Source: Metapseudomonas resinovorans DSM 21078
GTDB lineage: Bacteria; Pseudomonadota; Gammaproteobacteria; Pseudomonadales; Pseudomonadaceae
DNA length: 64,000 nt
Assembly (NCBI RefSeq): GCF_000423545.1
Contig: NZ_KE384031.1
Location: 29,177-93,176 of the forward strand
Reading direction: 5' to 3'
The notes beneath the pieces are model-generated. The model worked only from the letters and a program-made list of their open reading frames with translations. It searched no databases and was not told the origin of the DNA. Each line of letters begins with the position of its first letter. Position 1 is the first letter of the stretch. A program made the position numbers and the translations under genes. Positions 47,883-56,905 of this stretch are shown here, one piece after another.

Positions 47883-49157
47883 TCAGAGGTGCTCGCTGCG
47901 GGCGGCCACATACAGGTTGCGCCCGGCACCGAGGCCGAATGCGGTAGCCGCCAGGCTGATGACGACGAAGATGATCCCTACCGCGCTCCAGCCGTGGGTC
48001 AGGTCATGCACCACCCCCACCATCAGCGGCCCCATGGCGGCCAGGGTGTAGCCCACGCCCTGGGCCATGCCGGAGAGGTTGGCAGCCACGTGGGCATCCC
48101 GCGAGCGCAGCACGATCAGCGCCAGGGCGATGCTGAAGGTGCCGCCCTGACCCAGGCCCAGCACCACCGCCCAGCCCCAGATTCCAGTGAGCGGCGCATA
48201 GAGCATGCCCAGCAAGCCGGCCAGGGTCAGGCCCATCACCAGCACCACGGCCAGACGCTGGTCGCGGCCGCGGGTAGCCAGCCAGGGGGCGCCAAGGGCG
48301 CTGATCAGCTGCGTCATCACCGAGCCTGACAGCACCAGTCCTGCCTCCACCGCGGAGAGTCCACGGTCGGTCAGGATCGACGGCAGCCAGCCAAAGACGA
48401 TGTAGGCCAGGGACGATTGCAGACCCATGTAGAACGTCACTTGCCAGGCCAGCGGGTCGCGCCACAGGCCCGTCACCTTGTAGGCCTGTCGATGGGCGTG
48501 TTGGCCCTGGCGCGCCTGGGGCAGCCAGATCAGCGCGGCGAGGATCGCCGGCAGCGCCCAGAAGGCCAGCGCCGGTTGCCAGGCGTGGTCCAGCAGCTCG
48601 GCCAGCGGCACCGTGGCGCCCGCAGCCAGCGCCGCGCCCAGGCACAGGGCCATCGTGTAGACCCCGGTCATCAGCCCGGCGATATGCGGGAAGTCGCGCT
48701 TGACGATCCCCGGCAGCAGCACGCCGATAATGCCGATGCTCGCCCCGGCCACCAGGCTGCCGAGGAACAATCCGGCGACCGGGAACAGGCTGCGCAGGAC
48801 GATGCCGCCGGCCAGGGTGAGGAGGATCAGCAGCACCGTGCGTTCGCTGCCCAGGCGTCGCGCCAGCAGGGGCGCCAGTGGCGCGAACAGGCCGAGGCAG
48901 AGCACCGGCAAGGTGGTCAGGAGTCCGGCGCCGGTGGCTGACAGGCCCGTGGCCTCGCGCACCATGTTCAGCATTGGCGCCAGACTCGACAGCGCCGGGC
49001 GCAGGTTCAGCGCCACCATCACCAACCCCACCAACAGCAGCCAGGTACTGCCATGCAGCGCATGGGGTTGGGGTTCGTCGTCGGCCTCGGCGTCGATCAG
49101 CAGTTCTTCCGGTGGGCAGGCCGGCTTGGGGTCATCCAGGGGGTTCGGGGCATTCAT
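47883..49157 (-). CDS. CynX/NimT-family MFS transporter
   Basis: A 424-residue transporter with about 12 membrane spans. The LNLRPALSSLAPMLN motif in the first span and GLLTTLPVLCLGLFAPLAP in the second are typical of the cyanate/2-nitroimidazole (CynX/NimT) group. A 36-residue acidic N-terminal extension precedes span one. The substrate is unknown. Such transporters often sit next to an FCD-type GntR regulator, and a remnant of one lies immediately upstream (49186-49290). Confidence 0.88.
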   Translation of the reverse strand: MNAPNPLDDPKPACPPEELLIDAEADDEPQPHALHGSTWLLLVGLVMVALNLRPALSSLAPMLNMVREATGLSATGAGLLTTLPVLCLGLFAPLAPLLARRLGSERTVLLILLTLAGGIVLRSLFPVAGLFLGSLVAGASIGIIGVLLPGIVKRDFPHIAGLMTGVYTMALCLGAALAAGATVPLAELLDHAWQPALAFWALPAILAALIWLPQARQGQHAHRQAYKVTGLWRDPLAWQVTFYMGLQSSLAYIVFGWLPSILTDRGLSAVEAGLVLSGSVMTQLISALGAPWLATRGRDQRLAVVLVMGLTLAGLLGMLYAPLTGIWGWAVVLGLGQGGTFSIALALIVLRSRDAHVAANLSGMAQGVGYTLAAMGPLMVGVVHDLTHGWSAVGIIFVVISLAATAFGLGAGRNLYVAARSEHL

Positions 49158-49185
49158 GCAAGGCAGTTCCAGAAAGGGGGCGAAG

Positions 49186-49290
49186 TCAGATCAGCAACGC
49201 ACGGTTGGCCGCAGCGGCGGCGTCCGCGTCTTGTCGTTCGATGGCGTCCCGCAGCACAGGGTGCAGATGAAGGGCCCACCGGTATGCCCT
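49186..49290 (-). pseudogene. Remnant of an FCD-domain GntR-type regulator (C-terminal end only)
   Basis: The last about 33 codons before a stop at 49186 read ...LHLHPVLRDAIERQDADAAAA, followed by ANRALLI, which resembles the end of FadR/FCD GntR regulators (H..IL.AI...DADAA). Upstream the frame continues into unrelated sequence that changes to AT-rich and lacks the DNA-binding domain. This suggests that most of a regulator gene beside the transporter was deleted. The rest of 49158-49448 shows only the likely promoter of the lipoprotein gene. Confidence 0.45.
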
Positions 49291-49448
49291 GGGAGGCGAA
49301 GTCGAAAAGGTTAGTTCCCTAAGTAATTCACTGCAACCGCCATACTTGCGAGTAACGAAATAGTCATTATCGGTGGGGATGATTTTCCCCCCTCCCCGGC
49401 CATTGGTAGCCTGCGCGCTCTGAACCACACACCGCTCGGGGCCACCCC

Positions 49449-49691
49449 ATGAAACACGCACACATCCTTGCGCTGGCCGTAATGGCACTGATCCTCAACG
49501 GATGCGCCAGCCAACCCGAACCGGAGCAACGCCCCTACACCGACGCCGAGGTAAAGCAGTTCGCCCTGGAAATGCTCAGCCGCGCCGGCCTGCCCTACGA
49601 CGATTACGAGAAGGTGCGCCAGGCCCTCACCCACCCCAAGGTGCCCGAAGCGGGGAAAGACCTGCCGAAGGAAATGCCGCGCAAGGGGTGA
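49449..49691 (+). CDS. Small lipoprotein, unknown function
   Basis: An 80-residue protein with a lipoprotein signal peptide ending in LILNGC, so that Cys19 is the lipidated residue, followed by ASQPEPEQRPYTD. The mature part is a short charged domain (about 60 residues, with YDDYEKVRQALTHP) that I do not recognise. Serine/alanine follow the cysteine, so outer-membrane sorting is likely by the +2 rule. It stands alone between a regulator remnant and a repeat. Confidence 0.82.
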   Translation: MKHAHILALAVMALILNGCASQPEPEQRPYTDAEVKQFALEMLSRAGLPYDDYEKVRQALTHPKVPEAGKDLPKEMPRKG

Positions 49692-49754
49692 AGTCTCTAT
49701 TCGAGCCTGACAGGGCTCCCTGTGGGGCCAGTTCATTCGCCAAGCAGGCCTGCG

Positions 49755-49834
49755 GTAGGTCGGACAGAGGAACGAAGCCCAACGCGTGGACGTGACCGTA
49801 AACGTTGGGCTTCGCAGAGCTCAGCCGCAACCTA
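49755..49834. repeat. Second-type repeat after the lipoprotein gene
   Basis: GTAGGTCGGACAGAGGAACGAAGCCCAACG and its inverted partner CGTTGGGCTTCGCAGAGCTCAGCCGCAACCTAC enclose a short spacer. It is preceded at about 49722-49745 by a fragment of the GTGGGGC...TTCATTCGCC REP family. Convergent gene ends lie on both sides. Confidence 0.75.
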
Positions 49835-49847
49835 CGATTGCAAGCCC

Positions 49848-50480
49848 CTACCGAGCGCCCTTGCGCCACACACTCGCCAACCACGGCTGCTGCTCCCGTG
49901 GCAGGCCGGTCGGACGGTAGTAGTGCTCCACGGCTTCAAAACCGGCCGACTCCAGCAGGGCTTTCCAGCTTTCATAATCGTGCCAGGCGCCGTAGCGGGT
50001 TCCGCTCCAGCCTTCGTCGTTCTGCCCGCGCGGGTTGGAGCTGAAGAGCACGCCGCCGGGTTTCAGCGTGGCGTGCAGCTGGCGCAGGACGCGGGGCAGT
50101 TCCTGGCGCGGAACGTGAAACAGGCTGGCGTTGGCGAAGATGCCGTCGAAGCGGCTCGCAGGCAGGTCGAGGGCGAGGAAGTCCTGGTGCCAGACTTCGC
50201 AGCCGGAGTCGGCACGAGCCATGGCAACGAAGCTTTCCGCGCCGTCCAGGCCGACAGCGCAGTGCCCCAGATGGGTGAAGGTTTGCAGGTCGCGGCCGGG
50301 GCCACAGCCGAAGTCGAGGAGGGTGAACGGCGCGCGTCCCCGGATATGCCGCAGCATCGCCTCGATGTTCTGGCTCACGTCGTGGTCGCGAGTGCCTTCG
50401 CGGAAGCCCTCGGCGTTGCGGTTGTAGTCGTCGAGGGTGATGGCAGTGATGCTGGCGAGGTCTTCGGGCTTCAGGGGCAT
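49848..50480 (-). CDS. SAM-dependent methyltransferase
   Basis: A 210-residue class I methyltransferase. Motif I is LLDFGCGPGRD (about residues 54-64), the acidic residue after strand two is in VGLDGAESF, and motif IV is FDGIFANASLFHV. The substrate is unknown. ATG 50480 (MPLKPEDLASIT) is chosen because the upstream in-frame sequence is unlike the family. Divergent from the amino acid permease at 50594. Confidence 0.87.
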   Translation of the reverse strand: MPLKPEDLASITAITLDDYNRNAEGFREGTRDHDVSQNIEAMLRHIRGRAPFTLLDFGCGPGRDLQTFTHLGHCAVGLDGAESFVAMARADSGCEVWHQDFLALDLPASRFDGIFANASLFHVPRQELPRVLRQLHATLKPGGVLFSSNPRGQNDEGWSGTRYGAWHDYESWKALLESAGFEAVEHYYRPTGLPREQQPWLASVWRKGAR

Positions 50481-50593
50481 GGGCAACTCGGGACGGGATA
50501 GGGCAGGAAAGTGAATTCTACTCCCTGGCCGGCAGCAACTATGCCGGGAGCAGCCTATCGTTCTGGATACGCCTTTCCAGCAAGGAGCCAGAC

Positions 50594-51943
50594 ATGGCCG
50601 CCTCCGGCAAGAAAATGAGCCTGACCGCACTCACCACCCTGGTGGCGGTGAACATGATGGGCTCCGGCATCATCATGCTGCCCTCCAGCATGGCCCAGTT
50701 GGGGGCGATCTCCCTGCTGTCCTGGATCATCACGGCGATAGGCTCCATGGCCATCGCTTATTGCTTCGCCCAGTGCGGCATCTTTTGCGCCCGTTCAGGC
50801 GGGATGTCGGCGTACACGGAGGAAGCCCACGGCAAGTCGGCCTTCTTCCTCTGTTCCTACCTGTACTTCCTCTCGCTGGCCATCGGCAACGTGGCCATCG
50901 CCATTTCCGCCGTGGGTTACCTGACGCCCTTCTTCCCCTGGCTGGGTTCCGGCGCCATCCCGCTGTTCATCGGCGCCGTGGGGCTGATCTGGCTGACCAC
51001 CCTGGCCAACTTCGGCGGACCGAAAATCACCGGGCACATCGGTTCGATCACGGTCTGGGGGGTGATCATCCCGGTGGCGGGGCTGTCAGTCATCGGCTGG
51101 TTCTGGTTCGACGCCAGCATCTTCGCGGCGGCCTGGAACCCCAACGACATCTCCACCAACGATGCCATCACCCAGAGCATTCCGCTGACCCTCTGGGCCT
51201 TCCTCGGCATGGAGTCCGCGGCGCAGAACTCCGATGCCGTGGAGAACCCCAAGCGCAACGTGCCGCTGGCCTGCCTGATGGGCACGCTGGGCGCTGCGGT
51301 GGTCTACGTACTCTCGACCTCGGTGATCATGGGCATCGTGCCCAACCCCGAACTGGCCAACTCCAGCGCGCCCTTCGCCTTCGTCTACGCGAAAATGTTC
51401 AATCCGCTGGTGGGTGACGTGATCATGGGCCTGGCGGTGATGGCCTGCGTCGGCTCGCTACTGGGCTGGCAATTCACCCTGGCGCAGACCGCCAAGGTCA
51501 CCGCCGACCAGAAGATGTTTCCGACGCTGTTTGCCAAGGTCTCGCTGCTGGGCGCCCCTGTCGCCGGGCTGATCGCCAATGCCGTTCTGCAGAGCGGCAT
51601 GGCGATCTCCACCATCTCGCCCAATGCCTCGGAGCAGTTCGGCAAGCTGGTCAACCTGGCGGCCGTGACCAACATCATTCCCTACATCACCTCGCTTTCG
51701 GCGCTGCTGGTCATCATGCAGAAGGCCGGCGTGACGGGTTTCCCGCACCACCGCAACGTGGTGGTGCTGCTCATTGCGATGGCCTACAGCTTCTATGCGC
51801 TCTACGCCTCGGGGACGGAGGCGGTGTTCGGCGGCATGATCGTCACCGCCGTGGGCTACCTGATGTTCGGCTACATCGCCGACCGCTTCCTCGAAGAGCG
51901 CGCCGCGCAGGCTCGCGCCCTCGGTCTGGAGGACAAGGCATGA
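50594..51943 (+). CDS. APC-family amino acid/polyamine antiporter (PotE-like)
   Basis: A 449-residue permease with about 12 spans. The first span has VNMMGSGIIMLPSSMAQLG, the substrate-binding motif of APC antiporters, and the sixth-span region ESAAQNSDAVENPKRNVP is typical of PotE/CadB/AdiC relatives. A putrescine/ornithine-type exchange is the nearest guess. AAGGAGC lies before the ATG. Its stop overlaps the next gene, a periplasmic binding protein, which is an unusual pairing for an APC carrier. Confidence 0.87.
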   Translation: MAASGKKMSLTALTTLVAVNMMGSGIIMLPSSMAQLGAISLLSWIITAIGSMAIAYCFAQCGIFCARSGGMSAYTEEAHGKSAFFLCSYLYFLSLAIGNVAIAISAVGYLTPFFPWLGSGAIPLFIGAVGLIWLTTLANFGGPKITGHIGSITVWGVIIPVAGLSVIGWFWFDASIFAAAWNPNDISTNDAITQSIPLTLWAFLGMESAAQNSDAVENPKRNVPLACLMGTLGAAVVYVLSTSVIMGIVPNPELANSSAPFAFVYAKMFNPLVGDVIMGLAVMACVGSLLGWQFTLAQTAKVTADQKMFPTLFAKVSLLGAPVAGLIANAVLQSGMAISTISPNASEQFGKLVNLAAVTNIIPYITSLSALLVIMQKAGVTGFPHHRNVVVLLIAMAYSFYALYASGTEAVFGGMIVTAVGYLMFGYIADRFLEERAAQARALGLEDKA

Positions 51944-52836
51944 ACCGGAAAACAACGCTCTGGCTGCCCCTGATAGCGGCGCTGCTGCTGCCGTCACTGG
52001 CCCCCGCCCAGACCCTGGACCGCATCCGCGCCAGCGGCACCCTCACCCTCGGCTACTTGCCGGACCAGCCGCCGTTCTCCTCGGCCGAGGGTGAAGGCGC
52101 TTCCGGCTACGCCATCGACCTGTGCCAGAAAGTCACCGAGCAACTGCGTACCCTTCCTGGCCTGGGGTCACTCAAGGTGCGCTTCGTGCCCCTGGCGCCG
52201 GACAAGGCCCTGGACGTCGTGCAGGAAGCGGGCGTGGACCTGCTCTGCAGCCCCATGGTGGAAACCTTGAAGCGTCGGCAGAACCTGGCCTTCTCGCTGC
52301 CGGTGTACACCGCTGGCATTGGCGTGGTGCTGCGCAAGAACGCCCCGCCGTCGCTGGTCAGAGTGCTCAATGGCGAGGTGGAACAAACCGGCCCCACCTG
52401 GCGCGCCACGCTTAATCGCGGCCTTACGGCCCACCGCTTCGCGGTGCAAGGCGGGACGCTGGTGGAAGAGTGGGCGCGGGAGAGGCTGCGTCTGCTGAAG
52501 GTGCAGATCACCCTGGAGACCGTGGCCAGTCCGGCCGAGGGCGTGGAGCACGTGGCCAGCGGCAAGGTGGACGCATTCTTCTCCAACCAGATGATCCTGC
52601 GCAGCCTGGTGGCACGGGACACAGCCAACACCAACCTGATGGTGCTGGACCGCCGCTTCGAGTTCGAGCCGGTATCCATGGCCATGGCCCGCGGCGACGA
52701 GGACTTCCGCCTGCAGGTGGATACGGCGCTGAGCCAGCTCTATCGCTCCGGTGACATCGTGCCGCTTTATACCCGCTACTTCGGCGCCCCAAGCGAGCTG
52801 GACCAGACACTCTTCAAGGTGTATTCGCGCCGCTGA
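51940..52836 (+). CDS. Periplasmic amino-acid-binding protein (family 3), orphan
   Basis: A 298-residue solute-binding protein with a signal peptide (about 24 residues, ending near LAPAQ-TLD). It has the family 3 pattern: TLTLGYLPDQPPFSS, GYAIDLCQKV, DLLCSPMVETLKRRQ. No ABC permease or ATPase gene is nearby; instead it overlaps an APC permease by four bases. It may serve as a sensor, feed another ABC system, or deliver substrate to the permease; the last would be novel. Confidence 0.87.
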   Translation: MNRKTTLWLPLIAALLLPSLAPAQTLDRIRASGTLTLGYLPDQPPFSSAEGEGASGYAIDLCQKVTEQLRTLPGLGSLKVRFVPLAPDKALDVVQEAGVDLLCSPMVETLKRRQNLAFSLPVYTAGIGVVLRKNAPPSLVRVLNGEVEQTGPTWRATLNRGLTAHRFAVQGGTLVEEWARERLRLLKVQITLETVASPAEGVEHVASGKVDAFFSNQMILRSLVARDTANTNLMVLDRRFEFEPVSMAMARGDEDFRLQVDTALSQLYRSGDIVPLYTRYFGAPSELDQTLFKVYSRR

Positions 52837-52890
52837 ATTCGACAGCAAGAGTCGGGATGCGGGCGCTATCCTGCCCGCATACTCTCTGCC

Positions 52891-53978
<1,088 letters not shown>

Positions 53979-53982
<4 letters not shown>

Positions 53983-54260
53983 AACGCTGGACCCTGCTGG
54001 GGGCGGACGGCAAGCCGTACGCCAGCCCGGTGCCCGGCACCCTGGGCGGGCATCGCCGGACACGTATCTACGGCCGCCTCGCCTGCCCCACTGCCCTGCG
54101 CGCCATTGCGCGTGGCGGGTATGTATCGGCGCGGGTGTTCTTCCTTGATGCAGCCACGGCACAGGCGGCCGGGTATCGGCCTTGTGCGCGGTGCATGAAG
54201 GGCGCCTACCGGGAATGGCAGGCCCGGTGGGGGCGAATTCATTCGCCACGTCTGCGTTAG
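53979..54260 (+). CDS. Stand-alone Ada-type metal-binding domain protein
   Basis: A 93-residue protein starting at a GTG that overlaps the ada stop (GTGA). It resembles small proteins annotated as Ada metal-binding domain proteins: YGRLACPTALRAI (Cys36) and AAGYRPCARCMKGAYREW (Cys69, Cys72), the latter matching the C-terminal half of the Ada zinc site that the upstream Ada has lost. The last about 12 codons (GRIHSPRLR and stop) lie in a repeat unit starting at 54227, so the natural C-terminus has probably been replaced by repeat sequence. Confidence 0.82.
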
Positions 54261-54349
54261 CTGTTGCGAGAGATTTACCATCGGACCAAGAGCCAGCGCC
54301 TACAAGTGATTCCAGCGCATTACGCAGACATAGCTGATTCATTCGCCCC
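54227..54349. repeat. Composite intergenic repeat, copy 2
   Basis: Begins GTGGGGGCGAATTCATTCGCCAC and then shows TCTGCGTTAGCTGTTGCGAGAGATTTACCATCGG.CCAAGAGCC in segments matching copy 1 at 33080-33260. It continues with CCTACAA and GCATTACGCAGACATAGC and ends with ATTCATTCGCCCC. Here only four bases separate the CCAAGAGCC and CCTACAA blocks, whereas copy 1 has a REP hairpin there. It overlaps the end of the small Ada-type gene. Confidence 0.7.
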
Positions 54350-54398
54350 GGCCCTCCCAGAGGGCGCGGGGCTAACCGCGCTGGCGAAACCTGCCGGG

Positions 54399-55094
54399 CT
54401 AACGCGTGTAATCGCTCTCCATCACGTCCCGGTACACCGTCGCAAAGGCTTTCCAGTCCTCATCCGGCATGGGCTTTCGATGCTGCTTGAACTGCTCGTA
54501 GTCGTGCTTCGATGCACTGTAGGCGGTCAGGCGATGATTGGCCTTGGCCAGGCCAAGCAGGGCGACCTCCACATGCGGCTCCCGTTCACCGGTGACTTTG
54601 ACGAAGATGTTCTTCGGATAGAGCCGACCGTGCTCCCAGCCGGCACGGTGCATGCGCGCTATGTTGTTGGCCAGTTGCTGGATCATCTGCTGGCGCAGAC
54701 TGGCCGGCATTGGCTGCGCATACCACGCTTCGAGACTGATGAAGCCGTCGAGGCTTTCGGTGATGAGCAACGCCTGCCATTCGGTTTCGGTCTTGCGTGC
54801 GGCGCTGAACACCACCTTGGGCACGCGTACCCCCAGCTTGGCCAGGGCCTGCAGGGCTCTCATTTCATGGAGGATGGTCGGCTCGCCGAACGGGTGGACC
54901 AGGTCGTGGTGGAAGTGGTTGATCTGCCGCTTGCTGTAGAGCAACCGACCATCCTGGGTATGCAGGCGCTGGATGCCGCTTTCGCCACTGAGCAACTGAT
55001 CCTCGGAGTCGAACCATTCGCCATAGGTGTCCCACCACTTGTCGAAGCTGCCCTCCGAGGCGGCGTTGTCATGGCTGAACCACTGGGTGTTCAT
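54399..55094 (-). CDS. InaA-like LPS-kinase-fold protein, probably catalytically dead
   Basis: A 231-residue protein of the lipopolysaccharide kinase/InaA type. The start ATG 55094 has a perfect AGGAGG site; the longer open frame is upstream sequence. A lysine in LLYSKRQ (Lys55) and a conserved acid (HEMRALQALAK) fit the N-lobe. The catalytic loop, normally HxD....N, is HGRLYPKNI with Arg157 where the catalytic Asp should be, and the metal-binding DxD/DFG position reads ALLGLAKA without an Asp. So it may bind but not phosphorylate. Function in stress or envelope is inferred only from the family name. Confidence 0.8.
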   Translation of the reverse strand: MNTQWFSHDNAASEGSFDKWWDTYGEWFDSEDQLLSGESGIQRLHTQDGRLLYSKRQINHFHHDLVHPFGEPTILHEMRALQALAKLGVRVPKVVFSAARKTETEWQALLITESLDGFISLEAWYAQPMPASLRQQMIQQLANNIARMHRAGWEHGRLYPKNIFVKVTGEREPHVEVALLGLAKANHRLTAYSASKHDYEQFKQHRKPMPDEDWKAFATVYRDVMESDYTR

Positions 55095-55321
55095 GAGAGC
55101 ACCTCCTCGTGGAGCGCCCCCGCCCCACCGGCTACTGCCGAGGCAACCCGACACGGGCCGCCGCCTGAGACCGGAAGAATCGGCCCCCTGGATTCACGTT
55201 AGCGCCCTTTTGCCCATTTTGCCGGCGCGTTCATAGACACCTGGGGGTCGAATCCAGACAACTCCCGGCAGATCATTAGACCTATGGTGACGGGCCTTTC
55301 ATCAGATTGTCTGGAGCTGAA

Positions 55322-55666
55322 ATGTCCGACTTCATCACCGTCCTGCGCGAGACCTGCCCTACCCCCGTCCTGGACGCCACCAAGTGGAAGCGCATCGGCG
55401 GCGATCCGCACACCGTGAACCTCAACGCCTACCTGTCCAAGGACGGCAGCAAGATCATGGGCACCTGGATCTGCACACCCGGCAAGTTCGAGGTCAACTA
55501 CGAGAAGTGGGAGTACTGCCACTTCCTGGATGGCTACTGCATCATCACCCCGGAAGGCGAGCAGCCGAAGCACCTGAAGGCCGGCGACGTGTTCGTGATC
55601 GAACCCGGCATGAAAGGCACCTGGGAAGTGGTGGAGACGGTGCGCAAGTACTTCGTTTTCGCCTGA
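55322..55666 (+). CDS. Small cupin-domain protein
   Basis: A 114-residue single cupin of the DUF861/EutQ-like group: GTWICTPGKFEVNYEKWEY, CHFLDGYCIIT and LKAGDVFVIEPGMKGTWEV strands form the barrel. ATG 55322 follows GGAG at a good distance; an upstream TTG (55307) is possible but less likely. No metal histidine triad is complete, as in many DUF861 proteins. Followed by a clear terminator. Confidence 0.87.
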   Translation: MSDFITVLRETCPTPVLDATKWKRIGGDPHTVNLNAYLSKDGSKIMGTWICTPGKFEVNYEKWEYCHFLDGYCIITPEGEQPKHLKAGDVFVIEPGMKGTWEVVETVRKYFVFA

Positions 55667-55709
55667 TTCCCTTCCCTCTTGCGGGAACGAACTCACTCGC
55701 GAAGCAAGA

Positions 55710-55733
55710 GGCCGGGCATTCGCCCGGCCTTTT
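55710..55733 (+). terminator. Rho-independent terminator after the cupin gene
   Basis: GGCCGGGC-ATTC-GCCCGGCC followed by TTTT is a standard intrinsic terminator. It lies between the cupin gene and a convergent SDR gene; only the forward direction has the T-run. Confidence 0.88.
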
Positions 55734-55748
55734 GCATTGGAGAGCCAA

Positions 55749-56546
55749 TCAGGCCTTGTAGCGATCCGCCGCCGACGAACGCGACAGGTTCGGTGCCATG
55801 TGGAAGCGGGCCGCCGTGAAGCGCTCCCAGTCGCCTTGCTCCGGCAGCGAGGGGATAGTCACCAGTTCGCCCTGATCCAGACCGGCCAGCGCGGCATCCA
55901 CCATCTCGACCACGTCCATCAGGATTTCCTGCGGGATGTTCTCGATACCGGTGCCCGAGCGCTCCCAGATTTCGGTACGGGTCGCCCCCGGCAGTACTAC
56001 CTGCACACGCACGCCCTTGTCCTTCACTTCCGAATTCAACGACTGGCTGAGGTTGAGCACGAAAGCCTTGGTGCCGCTGTAGGTGCCGTTGAACATTTCC
56101 GGCGCCAGGGCCAGCACGGAGGCTATGTTGATGATGGTGCCGCGTCCCTGGGCGACGAAGTTGGCGGCAGCGGCGGCGGCCAGGTGGGTCACGGCTACCA
56201 CGTTGAGCTGGATCATCGCGTCGAAGCGGTCGAGGTCGGTATCCAGCAGGCTGCCGCTGACGGCCACGCCGGCATTGTTCACTAGCACGCTGATGGCGGA
56301 GTCGCTGCGCAAGCGCTGGGCAACGCGGGTCAGATCGGCCTTGTCGGTCAGGTCGGCCTTCAGCACTTCCACCTTCACGCCGGCCTGCTGGCGCAGTTCG
56401 GCTGCCAGGGCTTCCAGGCGGTTCTGGTCACGGGCGACCAGCAGCAGGTCATGACCCCGCTCGGCCAGGCGCTTGGCATAGGTGGCACCGATGCCGGTGG
56501 ACGCGCCAGTGATCAGGGCCACGCCTTGATGCTTGTGTTCGCTCAT
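55749..56546 (-). CDS. Short-chain dehydrogenase
   Basis: A 265-residue SDR with TGASTGIG (residues 13-20), NNAG, Ser in NIASVLAL and YSGTK (Tyr156, Lys160). The Arg in LLLVARDQNRLE suggests NADP preference. It resembles the Dltb/YdfG-like general SDRs with a short C-terminal extension. No operon partner is clear; the substrate is unknown. Confidence 0.9.
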   Translation of the reverse strand: MSEHKHQGVALITGASTGIGATYAKRLAERGHDLLLVARDQNRLEALAAELRQQAGVKVEVLKADLTDKADLTRVAQRLRSDSAISVLVNNAGVAVSGSLLDTDLDRFDAMIQLNVVAVTHLAAAAAANFVAQGRGTIINIASVLALAPEMFNGTYSGTKAFVLNLSQSLNSEVKDKGVRVQVVLPGATRTEIWERSGTGIENIPQEILMDVVEMVDAALAGLDQGELVTIPSLPEQGDWERFTAARFHMAPNLSRSSAADRYKA

Positions 56547-56679
56547 GGTTCAGTCTCCAGGGGAAGGGCTCGGGGGTGAGCAGTGCGCTTAAATTACACT
56601 CATAATATTACGACCGCAATATACCTTCTCAAACCGTTCGTCGCGGGGAGGACCCATAAATCCTTGAGCGTTTGCTCGT

Positions 56680-56773
56680 GTAGGGGGAATTCATCCGCCA
56701 AGGGTTGCGAAGCGACCCATTGGAATTCCGGGGGCAGACCTTCGGCCTGCTTGGCGAATGAATTCGCCCCTGC
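56680..56773. repeat. REP-like pair in the 359-base gap before the aminotransferase
   Basis: GTAGGGGGAATTCATCCGCCAAGG at the left and GCTTGGCGAATGAATTCGCCCCTGC at the right are inverted copies of the REP family, with a GGCAGACCTTCGGCCTGC hairpin between. The rest of 56547-56905 contains an AT-rich stretch (about 56590-56630) that may be the promoter of the SDR gene and the terminator at 56806-56841; no gene is seen. Confidence 0.7.
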
Positions 56774-56805
56774 AAAGGATCTATACGACACCTGAATTCC
56801 GACAG

Positions 56806-56841
56806 AAAAAAACGGCGCGCGGGCAGCAATCCCGGGCGCCG
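56806..56841 (-). terminator. Intrinsic terminator downstream of the aminotransferase
   Basis: On the minus strand CGGCGCCCGGG-ATTGCTG-CCCGCGCGCCG pairs with one mismatch and is followed by seven T residues. It lies 64 bases after the stop of the leftward aminotransferase gene. Confidence 0.85.
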
Positions 56842-56905
56842 TAACACTGCCTAGCAGCTGTGGTGGCGGACCGCCGGCCCTGGTCGCCGGTGGTCCGTAG
56901 CGGGA

